DNA of 64,000 bases, from contig JAFKAC010000084.1 in the NCBI GenBank assembly GCA_025766275.1, forward strand, positions 1-64,000, written 5' to 3'. Source of the DNA: Lactarius indigo (lineage: Eukaryota > Basidiomycota > Agaricomycetes > Russulales > Russulaceae). Of this stretch, positions 33,403 to 41,776 are shown piece after piece. The notes below the pieces were generated by a model that saw only the letters and a list, made by a program, of their open reading frames with translations, made no database searches and was not told the origin of the DNA. The translations under genes were made by a program, and so were the position numbers. Position 1 is the stretch's first letter, and every line of letters begins with the position of its first letter.

Positions 33403-36400
33403 TCACCGAAAATCTCGCGCCGTCCACGTGGACTGCTCGTCACTAATCCTCTCAAAGACGTTAGCCCTCTCTAAGCGGTAGATACAATCCCACTTGTCGT
33501 CCCTCGCCGATAGTTGCATTGCCTGAAGCTGGCAAATGCGCGCCGCAAGCCGTTCTTCCTCGTACGCGGCTGCTCGATAATGCGTCACCTCCGCAGTCAG
33601 GGACTCATCCCCGATGTGGTTCAGTGCGCGGTCCGTGATCTTGTCGGTGGCGAGGATGACTAGATCCTTGTGGGCGATGAAGGCGCGTCCCGCAGCCGAT
33701 AGCATCGGGAAGGTGTAGAGGGGTTTGCCGTAGAGATGGGGGGAACCCGGGATAAGTCCCAGTACAAAAGGATTCGCACCTCCAACGATCTGAATGTGGC
33801 TGGCGTTCCTCTCTACGCCATCGGGCCCGGTGATGGGGAAGTGAATGTAATGGGGCTGTCGATTCGCCCTGAACCCTTCAGGCGCAAGGACCTGCGCCGG
33901 GTCGTCGTCATGCGTGATGGGGGTGTGAAGTGCGACGCCGGGCAGTCGCACACGTCCTCGAGACATGGCGGTTCCGTCGGTATGGACGAGCCATGGGGTG
34001 ATTCGGGGATTAGTAGGGTGGCTGTGCGTTCGAAGGAGGGGGTGTCTGACCGGGTAGTAATCCTCGTCGTCAGCGTGAGCCTCGTCGTTAGGGAGCGCTG
34101 CCTGCGCTGCTGCAACTCGCTCAATCTCTTCTGCGCTAAGCGCAGTTGTTCGTCGGCCCACTCCTTCGCCGCCCTCCGCCAGTCCTCCGCTGCTTCTAAC
34201 TCCTGTTGGGTCTTCGAGGGGACGGTCAGCGGGGAGAATTCCCCTTGTGCCGATGAGGTCGTCACCTGGGGGGATAATGGCAACGGGTTCTCGATTGCCG
34301 TTGTCGTCTCTGAAGATGTGAGCGACGGCATGCTGCTGCTCGTCGTCGGGCTGGTGAGTCGGGTCGGGGAACCTCTGTAAGACACTAGCCCATTCTTGAG
34401 CGGTGATATGCCCCGCTCGCATGTTTGCAGGTGTGTACGGAGTGAGCTGGACCTGTTGAACCACGGTTTCTTCGTCGTCTTCGATGAGGTTGGCGGCGTC
34501 TTGTGCGACTTGGTCGAGGAGGATCGCCGTGGTGACATGTCTGAGAGGAGAAGTGGGCATAGAAGTACGAGTGGATCGGAGGTAGGAGGGATACTCTCCT
34601 TGATCGTTCATGAGCTGGCTTTTAAGGGATCGTATGGTCGTCCGGCCCGCTTGATACGCCTTAATCGCATCTGGTGCGAATACGTCATCCTTATCGACCC
34701 ACTGGTTTTCCGAGTCTGGATAACCCTTCCATTTGACGAGGTATTGGAGCTTCTTGCGACGGCTGAAATGCCGCGAATCTAAAATGGCTTCGACTTCATA
34801 TTCCTCCTCGCCTTCCACAAGATCCGGTGGTGGTCGTGAGAAGTTTTCACCGTGTAAGGCCATGCTTTTGTACGGCGTAAGGAGATCGATGTGAAACACT
34901 GGATGGATGCTCCACTGCGTGGGAAGTTCGAGCCGGTAGTTGTATGGGGACATCACCTGTACCACCTTAAACGGTCCGTGGCGTTGCGCCGCTAATTTTG
35001 CTGTGGGCTGATTGGTTCGCAAGTGCCTTCCTTCTAGCCACACCTGATCGCCGACTTGATAGCGTGGGGTATCTTTATGCCGGACCCAGCTATCTTGTGC
35101 CTTTTTGATAAGGTCTTGGGCAAGTCGACGCGCCTCCTTTAATTGTGTCAGTCTGGTGATCACGTTTGGAATTGGGGATGGCTTATCCGTCCAATCAGCC
35201 ATCGGGTTGTATCCCATCAGAAGCATGAATGGTGATTGCTTTGTATGTTCATGGGGCCAATTGTTGTGAGCAAATTCTGCTATAGGGAGATACTCTGCCC
35301 AGTTATCTTGACGCTCATTGGCCCAGAACCGTAGATACTGCTCAAGCCATTGGTTGGTCCGTTCTGACTGCCCATCCGTGCGCGGGTGATAGGCCGTGGA
35401 GATATTCTGTTGAATGCCCAGTATGCGGCACGCTTCTCGTGTGAACTTGGAAGTGAACCGAGGGTCTCGATCACTGATAATTTTACGCGGTAATCCGAAT
35501 CGTCTGAACACATGATCGACGTACAAAATGGCGGTCTCTTCTGCTGTTATCCCCTCGTTACATGGGATAAATATGGACGCCTTGCTGCAGTCGTGGTCCA
35601 TGACGGTCAGAATACTGTCGTATGACTGGGAGACTGGCAATTTAGTGATGAAATCAAGGGCGATGGTATGGAAAGGAGGGGCATCCGTGACGGCGGTGAT
35701 TGGGTGTAATGGGGCCCGAGTTGGTCTAGTATTGACTTTGTTTCGCTGGCAGTCAGCACATCCTGTAACGTATTCATATACGTCCCGGCGGATGCTCGGC
35801 CACCAGTGATGTCGCTCCACGATTCGCTGTGTCCTGCTTATCCCGGGATGTCCGTGTACTGGTGGGTCGTGGTGATCTTGTATAATGGCTCGATACGTCG
35901 TCATAGGTCCCGTGACTACCAGTCGTCCGTCCTTATACCATTCTCCTTCTATCTTTTTGAGGCAATGGGCGTCGACCCAGGTTTTGATTATGGCGGGGTC
36001 TTGTCGTCGCCTCGGTGGTTGCATCATAGGATGTATTTCCAGCGTACGCGCAGTGTTAGTGGCTCGTATGAATACCTCTGGAGGTAAGACGACCACACCT
36101 TGGTTGTCTCCTTCCCCTTGGTCGTAGTCCGGTCGCCTTGATAGCGCGTCCGCTCTTCCATTGTTCTTCCCTTTGATGTGGTGGATCTCGAAGTCGTACT
36201 CCATTAACTCTAATACTTCTCGGGCGACCCGTCGACTGATCTTTTGCGGGGTCTTCCAGTACTGAAGATTGAGGTGGTCTGAAAATATTTTGATCTTGTG
36301 CGGAGATCCTGCGAGTAGGGGTCTCCAGTGGCGAAGAGCTTTGACGATGGCAAGGAGTTCTAGGTCGTAGATATCGTAATTTCGTTCTGCTTCGTTTAGC

Positions 36401-38142
36401 GTCGCCGAATAGTATCCTATGGGGTGCTTGCGACCGTCATTTTTCTTTTGCAGGAGTACTGCACCTACTGCGAATCCTGACGCGTCGACCTCTAGCTCAA
36501 ACTGGTCTTGTAAATTGGGGTGCGCTAACACCGGTTCTTCGGTCACGAGTCGTTTGAGGGTCTTGAAGGCCCGATCTTCCTCGTCTCCCCACTTCCACTC
36601 GGCATCTTTCCTCGTTAATCGGTTGAGTGGTCGCGCGTGGGTTGCAAAACCTCGGATGAAAAGACGGTAAAAGTTGCAAAAGCCCAAGAATGACCGTACA
36701 TCCCTGACCTTAGTTGGTGTTGGCCAGTCTCTGATACCACGAACTTTTACCGGGTCCATACGTGTTACCCCCCTTTCAAGGATTACCCCCAGGTAATCCA
36801 TCCGAGGTTGATGGAAGAGGCATTTTTCGAGCTTGAAATAGAGGTCGTGTTCTTGAGCAACGCGGAGAACATCTGTCACCGCAGCAATGTGGTCAGCGGA
36901 TGTAGAGCCCTCGCGCGTGGCTATGCCAATGTCGTCCATGTAGACACGAATGACGGTCCCGCGGAGTTCGTGTTTCGCGATGGTATCATGGTAGATGTGG
37001 TTCATCATTGTTTGGAAGGTGGCCGGCGAGTTGGTGAGACCGAAGAACATGACCGTCGGCTCAAAAAGGCCAAACTTGGTCTTGAAGGCCGCTTTTTCTT
37101 GGTCACCGTCCCGTATGCGGATGTTGTTGTATCCCCAGCGGATGTTGAGCTTCGTATAGATGTGGGCGTTGCTAAGGTCGTAAATGAGGTCTTGAATCAG
37201 GGGGAGTGGGTATTGATTTCGTATAGTGTATGAATTAATTGTACAATAGTCCTGTACGGGGCGTAGTTTTCCGTCCTTCTTTTTAACGAAGAAGAACGAA
37301 GATGCGTACGGGGAGATGGAGGGTCTTAAGTACCCTTGCTGCAGCTTCTCGTCTAGGAACTCCTTAAGTTTCCCTTCTTCTTCCTGCGTTAACGGGTATA
37401 TCTTGCAGTCTATTGCCGAGGGGGTACTAGGTTTGAAGTCTATTGCGTGATCCCATGGCCTGGCAGGGGGAAATCGTTGTGATGCTTCTTCGCTGAAGAG
37501 TTGTTGAAAAGCGTGGTAGACTGCCGGCAGTTCCACGGGCTCCTCTCCCCCTTTCGCTTGGATTGCCAATTCTGTAGACGTAGTTGCTCGCAAGTACGTG
37601 TCTTCCTCATCCAGTTCGAGGGTTATTGCCTCCTTTTCATCATTAGTTAGAGTGGTCGCGATGACGGTGTGACGGTTCAGACTGTCCTGTGTGCTGATTA
37701 CGACCGGCATAACCTTTTCGTGTATGACCGTGTCTCGCCAGTTGATGGTTGGCTTGTAGGTTGCCAACCAAGGATATCCTAGGACGATTTCCTCGCTCCC
37801 CAGATTTGTGACGAGGAATCGCATGGTCCTGTGGTACCCGTTGGCGTATACATCTAGGTCGGTGAAGTGAGTGATGGACCCAGCTTTATTTTCCGTGCTG
37901 TCTATATTCCAGACTTTCCGTGGTTGGTTTAATTGCTGGACCCCTATGCCCATTTTCTTGACAAAATTCGGGTGTATGAAGTTGTCGGTGGCCCCTGAAT
38001 CCACCAATGCTCTTATGTCGGCCATTCGGTAATTCGTGCGAATCGAGACTGGAATTCGAAGAGAACGAAAGCGCGTCATGATTACAGAATTACAGTTTAA
38101 AGCCCTCACCCAGGCCGATGGGTTCAGGCGCTCCGAAAACCC
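33403..38142 (-). CDS. D Pol polyprotein, open but RT motif A mutated
   Basis: Entered by -1 frameshift at GGGTTTT (plus-strand AAAACCC, 38136-38142), reading GFSERLNPSAW and ending RDFR at 33403. Protease DSGATDNF, RT with YMDD, RNase H (VDASGFAVGAVLL), integrase DDE (ALDFITK, IISDRDPRF, DGQSERTNQ), GPY/F, chromodomain (EYEVEAILDSRHFS ... YLVKWKGYPDSENQW), then a tail of about 415 residues. RT motif A Asp is Asn (codon complement at 37144-37146). Other deviations from relatives also fit CpG transitions (DYCTIN for DYRVIN, TVMDHD for TVTDHD). Confidence 0.93.
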   Translation of the reverse strand, partial: GFSERLNPSAWVRALNCNSVIMTRFRSLRIPVSIRTNYRMADIRALVDSGATDNFIHPNFVKKMGIGVQQLNQPRKVWNIDSTENKAGSITHFTDLDVYANGYHRTMRFLVTNLGSEEIVLGYPWLATYKPTINWRDTVIHEKVMPVVISTQDSLNRHTVIATTLTNDEKEAITLELDEEDTYLRATTSTELAIQAKGGEEPVELPAVYHAFQQLFSEEASQRFPPARPWDHAIDFKPSTPSAIDCKIYPLTQEEEGKLKEFLDEKLQQGYLRPSISPYASSFFFVKKKDGKLRPVQDYCTINSYTIRNQYPLPLIQDLIYDLSNAHIYTKLNIRWGYNNIRIRDGDQEKAAFKTKFGLFEPTVMFFGLTNSPATFQTMMNHIYHDTIAKHELRGTVIRVYMDDIGIATREGSTSADHIAAVTDVLRVAQEHDLYFKLEKCLFHQPRMDYLGVILERGVTRMDPVKVRGIRDWPTPTKVRDVRSFLGFCNFYRLFIRGFATHARPLNRLTRKDAEWKWGDEEDRAFKTLKRLVTEEPVLAHPNLQDQFELEVDASGFAVGAVLLQKKNDGRKHPIGYYSATLNEAERNYDIYDLELLAIVKALRHWRPLLAGSPHKIKIFSDHLNLQYWKTPQKISRRVAREVLELMEYDFEIHHIKGKNNGRADALSRRPDYDQGEGDNQGVVVLPPEVFIRATNTARTLEIHPMMQPPRRRQDPAIIKTWVDAHCLKKIEGEWYKDGRLVVTGPMTTYRAIIQDHHDPPVHGHPGISRTQRIVERHHWWPSIRRDVYEYVTGCADCQRNKVNTRPTRAPLHPITAVTDAPPFHTIALDFITKLPVSQSYDSILTVMDHDCSKASIFIPCNEGITAEETAILYVDHVFRRFGLPRKIISDRDPRFTSKFTREACRILGIQQNISTAYHPRTDGQSERTNQWLEQYLRFWANERQDNWAEYLPIAEFAHNNWPHEHTKQSPFMLLMGYNPMADWTDKPSPIPNVITRLTQLKEARRLAQDLIKKAQDSWVRHKDTPRYQVGDQVWLEGRHLRTNQPTAKLAAQRHGPFKVVQVMSPYNYRLELPTQWSIHPVFHIDLLTPYKSMALHGENFSRPPPDLVEGEEEYEVEAILDSRHFSRRKKLQYLVKWKGYPDSENQWVDKDDVFAPDAIKAYQAGRTTIRSLKSQLMNDQGEYPSYLRSTRTSMPTSPLRHVTTAILLDQVAQDAANLIEDDEETVVQQVQLTPYTPANMRAGHITAQEWASVLQRFPDPTHQPDDEQQHAVAHIFRDDNGNREPVAIIPPGDDLIGTRGILPADRPLEDPTGVRSSGGLAEGGEGVGRRTTALSAEEIERVAAAQAALPNDEAHADDEDYYPVRHPLLRTHSHPTNPRITPWLVHTDGTAMSRGRVRLPGVALHTPITHDDDPAQVLAPEGFRANRQPHYIHFPITGPDGVERNASHIQIVGGANPFVLGLIPGSPHLYGKPLYTFPMLSAAGRAFIAHKDLVILATDKITDRALNHIGDESLTAEVTHYRAAAYEEERLAARICQLQAMQLSARDDKWDCIYRLERANVFERISDEQSTWTARDFR
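33813..34538 (-). CDS. D overlapping tail ORF (241 aa, +1 frame of Pol)
   Basis: ATG at 34538 (GAC-ATG-TCA), stop at 33813, nested in the intact Pol frame. It contains EDWRRAAKEWADEQLRLAQK and ends LRLKGSGRIDSPITF plus a short tail. By eye this helical stretch is better conserved between D and E than the Pol residues coded by the same bases. No homologous family was recognised. Confidence 0.5.
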   Translation of the reverse strand: MSPRRSSSTKSHKTPPTSSKTTKKPWFNRSSSLRTHLQTCERGISPLKNGLVSYRGSPTRLTSPTTSSSMPSLTSSETTTAIENPLPLSPQVTTSSAQGEFSPLTVPSKTQQELEAAEDWRRAAKEWADEQLRLAQKRLSELQQRRQRSLTTRLTLTTRITTRSDTPSFERTATLLIPESPHGSSIPTEPPCLEDVCDCPASHFTPPSRMTTTRRRSLRLKGSGRIDSPITFTSPSPGPMA

Positions 38143-40112
38143 TCTTTCCCCCATAGATCCTGCAATATCAGATCCTTTACTTCGTCGGGCACGTTTGCGA
38201 CTCCGGTGAGCCATTCTTTGGCGCGTTCTTCGGCTGTTTTGCTGGTCGAGGCGGCCTGTATCTGGGCTGGTGGGGACTCTTGCGTGTAGTAGTCAGTCTC
38301 TGTTGTCCGAACATTTGAAGGTCCGGGGTTTTGTGGTTGCCACTGTCGTGGCTGTCTAGGATGGGGGCAGTTTCGTGAGAGATGACCCGGCGCGTTGCAG
38401 TCATAACACAACACTGTCCTTAGGTCTCGTCGTGACCCTCCCCGTCCTCGCCCTCTGGCTCCTGGTCCTCCCCTTGGTGGGAAGGGGGGTAGGCCAGTAT
38501 ATGGCGGCTTACTGTAGTCGATTTCTTCCGATCCTGCTAGTCGCGCCTTCGTTCGGTCTGCAGAAGTGTCCATCGCCCATGGGTTGGCGAGATTTTGGGG
38601 AATGGTCCACCCGGCATTGCCGGTCTTCTTAGGTTTGGTGTCCTTGTACTCATCCACTCGCGCACGGATATGGATGTAGTTACGTTGCCTTCGGAGCGTC
38701 GCTCGTTTCCACTCGTCGAACGTTTCTGGTTCGTCCAGATCGTAGGTTTTCTCGTAAAGCTTCTTGGGTAACCCCTTTGTGAAGAGGTCGATTGTTTGGG
38801 GGTCGTTGAGGCGGTACCCAGCTTTTCTGGCGGCTTCTTCAAACTCATTGACGTACTTGTCAATATCTCCATCAACCATCTTGAGCCCCTTTCTAAGAAG
38901 CGCTTGAGCTTGTTCTCGTTCGAGGGTGTTGACGAACCTTTGGTTAAATCCCTCTGCTACCGTGTTCCACAGGTCGCGTGTGTGTTGGTCTATCCCCTGC
39001 TGTATCTGTCGATTGAGCCATTTGAGGTACGAAAGTACCCATTCGCTGACTGATACCCCTTTTATGTAGGACAGGAAGAGGAGGCTTCGTCGGTAGTCGT
39101 TGCGCATGATGGGGGTGTCGAGATTCATTCCCCAATACACGTGCCATTGCGTGAGGAATGAATCCACTTTAGTACGGTCTCCGTCAAAGATGGTGGGGGG
39201 TTCACCGGTTAGTTTTTCATGTCCGTATCCTCCCCCTCCTGCGCCGCCACCACCGCCGCCTCCGCCTCCTCCTGGAGGGCCTCCTCCTGGTGGGTTATTC
39301 GGGAGGTCAGGCGGGTTCCCTCCTCTTCCTGGGCGCCGGGGAAAATCGTCCCCTGGTGGTCCTCCCCATCCTGGTGGAGGGTCTAGTGGTAATTCTCGTC
39401 TCGTTCCATCCCCTGACGGAGGGTCTCCTTGGTCGGGTCCGATAGCCCGAAAGATTGCTGCATCATCTGCTGTCATGCGGTGCCCTGTCTCAGGGTTAAT
39501 GGGCATGAGGTTTTGTTGTGACTCCTGTCTAATTGCTTCGGCAGCTTCTCGCGCTGCTTGTTCTCTGACAGCCATAATTTCCTCAGCCGTCATGGTGGTG
39601 GTCGCCATTTCTGCTGCTGGTGATCGTACGTGAATGACTTCTGGGGTTTCTGAGATGTGCAGAGACTCAGCTTGTTGAATGGTATATTGCTCAATAGGTC
39701 CGACACTCGCGGGTTGTCCTTCCTCACTTTGTTCTTCCTCAGTTTCTTCACTGACCGCTTCTCCAGTGGAATGCTCTCGCAATTGGCCGTCAATAGGTCC
39801 CCAATCGGCCCGTGAATTGAGTTCGCGTGCGTCTATGTCGCACTGGTATTGTCTTCCTGCTGGCCTGACAACGTCCCAGTGGTGGTCTATGGGGTTCCAC
39901 GCAATCTCTACCCAACACAGGTGGTCGAAATTGAACTCAACAGGTCTGAATCTTGTAGGTCCGTTGAACTCTACAAAGTATCCGGTCTCGTCTCCTTGGT
40001 CTGTCCACCTGGCTGCTCCTAGGAATCGAGTTGGTACGTTGCAATCTCCTCTTCGGTCTAGATGGTAAGGACGGAAGTTCGTCCACTGATCTCTGGTGTT
40101 AACAGTCGCCAC
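38124..40112 (-). CDS. D Gag polyprotein (662 aa)
   Basis: Open from GTG 40110-40112 (ACG-GTG-GCG) to the stop at 38124. N-terminal domain RDQWTNFRPYHLDRRGDCNV to CDIDARELNSRADWGPIDGQ, acidic linker, MATTTMTAEEIM (first in-frame ATG), Gly/Pro-rich run, capsid-like region (DSFLTQWHVYWGMNLDTP), CCHC CYDCNAPGHLSRNC. There is no in-frame ATG before the conserved N-terminal domain. Confidence 0.92.
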   Translation of the reverse strand: MATVNTRDQWTNFRPYHLDRRGDCNVPTRFLGAARWTDQGDETGYFVEFNGPTRFRPVEFNFDHLCWVEIAWNPIDHHWDVVRPAGRQYQCDIDARELNSRADWGPIDGQLREHSTGEAVSEETEEEQSEEGQPASVGPIEQYTIQQAESLHISETPEVIHVRSPAAEMATTTMTAEEIMAVREQAAREAAEAIRQESQQNLMPINPETGHRMTADDAAIFRAIGPDQGDPPSGDGTRRELPLDPPPGWGGPPGDDFPRRPGRGGNPPDLPNNPPGGGPPGGGGGGGGGGAGGGGYGHEKLTGEPPTIFDGDRTKVDSFLTQWHVYWGMNLDTPIMRNDYRRSLLFLSYIKGVSVSEWVLSYLKWLNRQIQQGIDQHTRDLWNTVAEGFNQRFVNTLEREQAQALLRKGLKMVDGDIDKYVNEFEEAARKAGYRLNDPQTIDLFTKGLPKKLYEKTYDLDEPETFDEWKRATLRRQRNYIHIRARVDEYKDTKPKKTGNAGWTIPQNLANPWAMDTSADRTKARLAGSEEIDYSKPPYTGLPPFPPRGGPGARGRGRGGSRRDLRTVLCYDCNAPGHLSRNCPHPRQPRQWQPQNPGPSNVRTTETDYYTQESPPAQIQAASTSKTAEERAKEWLTGVANVPDEVKDLILQDLWGKEGFRSA

Positions 40113-40120
40113 CGTGAATG

Positions 40121-40131
40121 ATCTTGGTCTT
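40121..40131 (-). promoter_or_regulatory. D primer-binding site (self-complementary type)
   Basis: AAGACCAAGAT (minus strand) pairs exactly with the predicted transcript 5' end (plus-strand 40325-40335). In D the other hairpin arm in U3 reads AAGACCAGGAT, one mismatch, while the primer-PBS match stays perfect. Confidence 0.75.
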
Positions 40132-40133
40132 AA

Positions 40134-40585
40134 TGTAACGCCGTCACAGCGTTAGCTCGACTTGAGCTCGATGAAGGCGACTTTGGTGACTTAGCTAATC
40201 ACGCCCTAAGGCGTATGGCATGAAGGCTTTGTCTAGATGTTCGAAGACACTAGTATATCTGCGGCCCTGCTACTGCTGCGGCAGAGGCGAGAGGAAGACG
40301 GAAGACAAGAAGTGATGATTGAAGAAGACCAAGATGGCTCATCCTGGTCTTCCGCAGCACCTTAAATACACAAAGAGCAGGCTTTCAAGCGCTGCTATGA
40401 GTCACTGTAATGTAGCGTCCAACGTATCGCGTAAGTACCGCAATCCTAATACTACTACCACTTGTACTAGGATCGAGTCATTCCCAAACTCCTAACTCCT
40501 GCGTAAACTCCGAGTCCGTGACTAATCTACCTTACCGCCGTAGCCACAACCGGTACAGTAAGGGTCCAATACGAGAATCGTAACA
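40134..40585 (-). repeat. D 5' LTR (452 bp)
   Basis: Nearly identical to 32921-33372. TATTTAAG (minus strand) precedes the primer 11-mer by about 30 bp. Confidence 0.95.
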
Positions 40586-41139
40586 ACAAGGCCTATGTCC
40601 GGATTGCAGACCGATGGCTCACACTACACCCCCCTCCTCCAGAAGAAGAAACTCACCCCTTTGAAGTCCACCACGTTCCTGCCCCTGCCCCACCTTGTTA
40701 CCACTCCATGCCAGAACTCCACGACGAACCAGAAGGACCTAGCCCCTCTGCAGAAAGGAAGAAGAGACGCAAACGCAGATCCAACAAGAAGGGGACTGGC
40801 ACCATCCGACTTTGTTACAGGTGTCAGTCTGAAGACCACCTCTCCTTCGCTTGCCCTCAAAAACAGAAGTTTTGCTGGAGGTGTTCTAGCACTGACCACT
40901 TCCCCTACCAGTGCCTTTGGCCAGCCCCAGAAGAACGCACTCAGTGGTGTGGGAAGTGTTTTACCAGCAACAGCCACGAAGAAATCAAGTGCCCCAAGTA
41001 CGAAAATTGTCGCAAGTGTGGGGCCCATGGCCCCTTCAACTTCCTTCACCAACATCGCTGCCCCCTCCCTCGTGAAAGCACCCCCTCCAACGATGTAGAC
41101 AACAATGTCTACGACCTGATGGACTTCGAAGCACTCTAG
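40586..41139 (+). CDS. B Pol part 3: C-terminal zinc-knuckle tail
   Basis: Joins in frame to part 2 after D is removed and ends at TAG 41137-41139. After a Pro/Glu-rich linker and a basic stretch (ERKKRRKRRSNKKG) come two clear CCHC knuckles, CYRCQSEDHLSFAC and CWRCSSTDHFPYQC. Two further Cys/His clusters follow (CGKCFTSNSHEEIKC, CRKCGAHGPFNF..C). Knuckles at the C-terminus of Pol, beyond the chromodomain, are unusual, because Ty3 elements normally carry them in Gag. Probably nucleic-acid binding (inference). Confidence 0.88.
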
Positions 41140-41165
41140 GGAGAGTTGACTTAGAGAGGGGCTCA

Positions 41166-41744
41166 TGTTATGATCCGACACTTCGGACCTCAGTCACAGT
41201 ATGTCCCCACCTTGTCTTTCCCCTTCTGTACTATACCTTGTTACCAAAGGAGCTACTGTTACTAGTGGCGCTGTTTCTTTGATCCGAACTTCTGCTTGCT
41301 CCGTTTAGTCTCTTTGATATTGTGTGGACTTGTGTTCATGTTGTTTGGAACCCTGTCCTATATAAACCTGTACTATAGACTGTAGGAAGCCAGACTTGGC
41401 TTCGTTTGCAATCTAGCAACCTTGCCTCCGTATTTTGGTGTGACCTCGCCCTATTCCCCTCCTCTTGTGCACCCCCTACCTCAGTCCCTAACCAGGACAC
41501 TTCGAAGTCTTTGCAGTTGAACTATATCAACGCGTCACACCTGTTATACTCTGTGCACTAGCAAGATCAAGTGTAGAGAAGTGTCAGACACTTCGGACGA
41601 GGAGTCCTATATTACAGAGTAGTGCTGCACCCTGTGCCACACTTTCGCCACTTGTATTTCATAGCAATAAGACAACAGAGGTCTTCGCTTGATACTTGTG
41701 TGATTAGAAACTTTCAGAACCCACGCCCCTGCTAGGGCGTAACA
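41166..41744 (+). repeat. B 3' LTR (579 bp)
   Basis: TGTTATGATCC..GGGCGTAACA, preceded by the purine run AGAGAGGGGCTCA (41153-41165). Right flank ATGAG does not match the left flank CCCTT of the 5' LTR. Confidence 0.95.
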
Positions 41745-41776
41745 ATGAGTCAAGCAAGAATGGAGATCATGGACAC
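41745..41776. other. Unassigned 32-bp flank between B and E
   Basis: ATGAGTCAAGCAAGAATGGA onward, ending in GACAC, the TSD of E. Rejoined with the sequence right of F (57921 on) it forms the pre-insertion target. It does not read as copia RT in any frame on either strand. Confidence 0.6.

Larger units (their letters stand above)
32921..40585 (-). mobile_element. Element D: recent Ty3/gypsy chromovirus inserted in B
   Basis: Minus-strand element with 452-bp LTRs and TSD ACAAG at 32916-32920 and 40586-40590. I see a single difference between the LTRs (C versus T near 40220). Gag and Pol are both fully open. RT motif A reads KLNIRWGYNN, so a catalytic Asp is Asn. It therefore looks young but probably cannot reverse-transcribe on its own. 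Confidence 0.96.
18509..41744 (+). mobile_element. Element B: Ty3/gypsy chromovirus carrying C and D
   Basis: LTRs of 579 bp at both ends. Without C and D it is about 7.95 kb. The Pol frame is continuous across both insertions, with no nonsense codon, but Gag has two TGA codons (19509, 20895) and the second integrase catalytic Asp is Asn (23522). LTRs differ at only about four sites by eye. Flanks are CCCTT on the left and ATGAG on the right, so no TSD is present, unlike the other complete insertions. Confidence 0.93.

Noticed and set aside
40708..41139. Stand-alone host zinc-finger gene
   Set aside because: It is in frame with B Pol once D is removed and ends just before B's polypurine tract and 3' LTR, so it is the Pol tail.
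41745..41776. Continuation of the copia RT to the right of B
   Set aside because: No frame on either strand, even after rejoining with 57921 onward, reads as copia RT.
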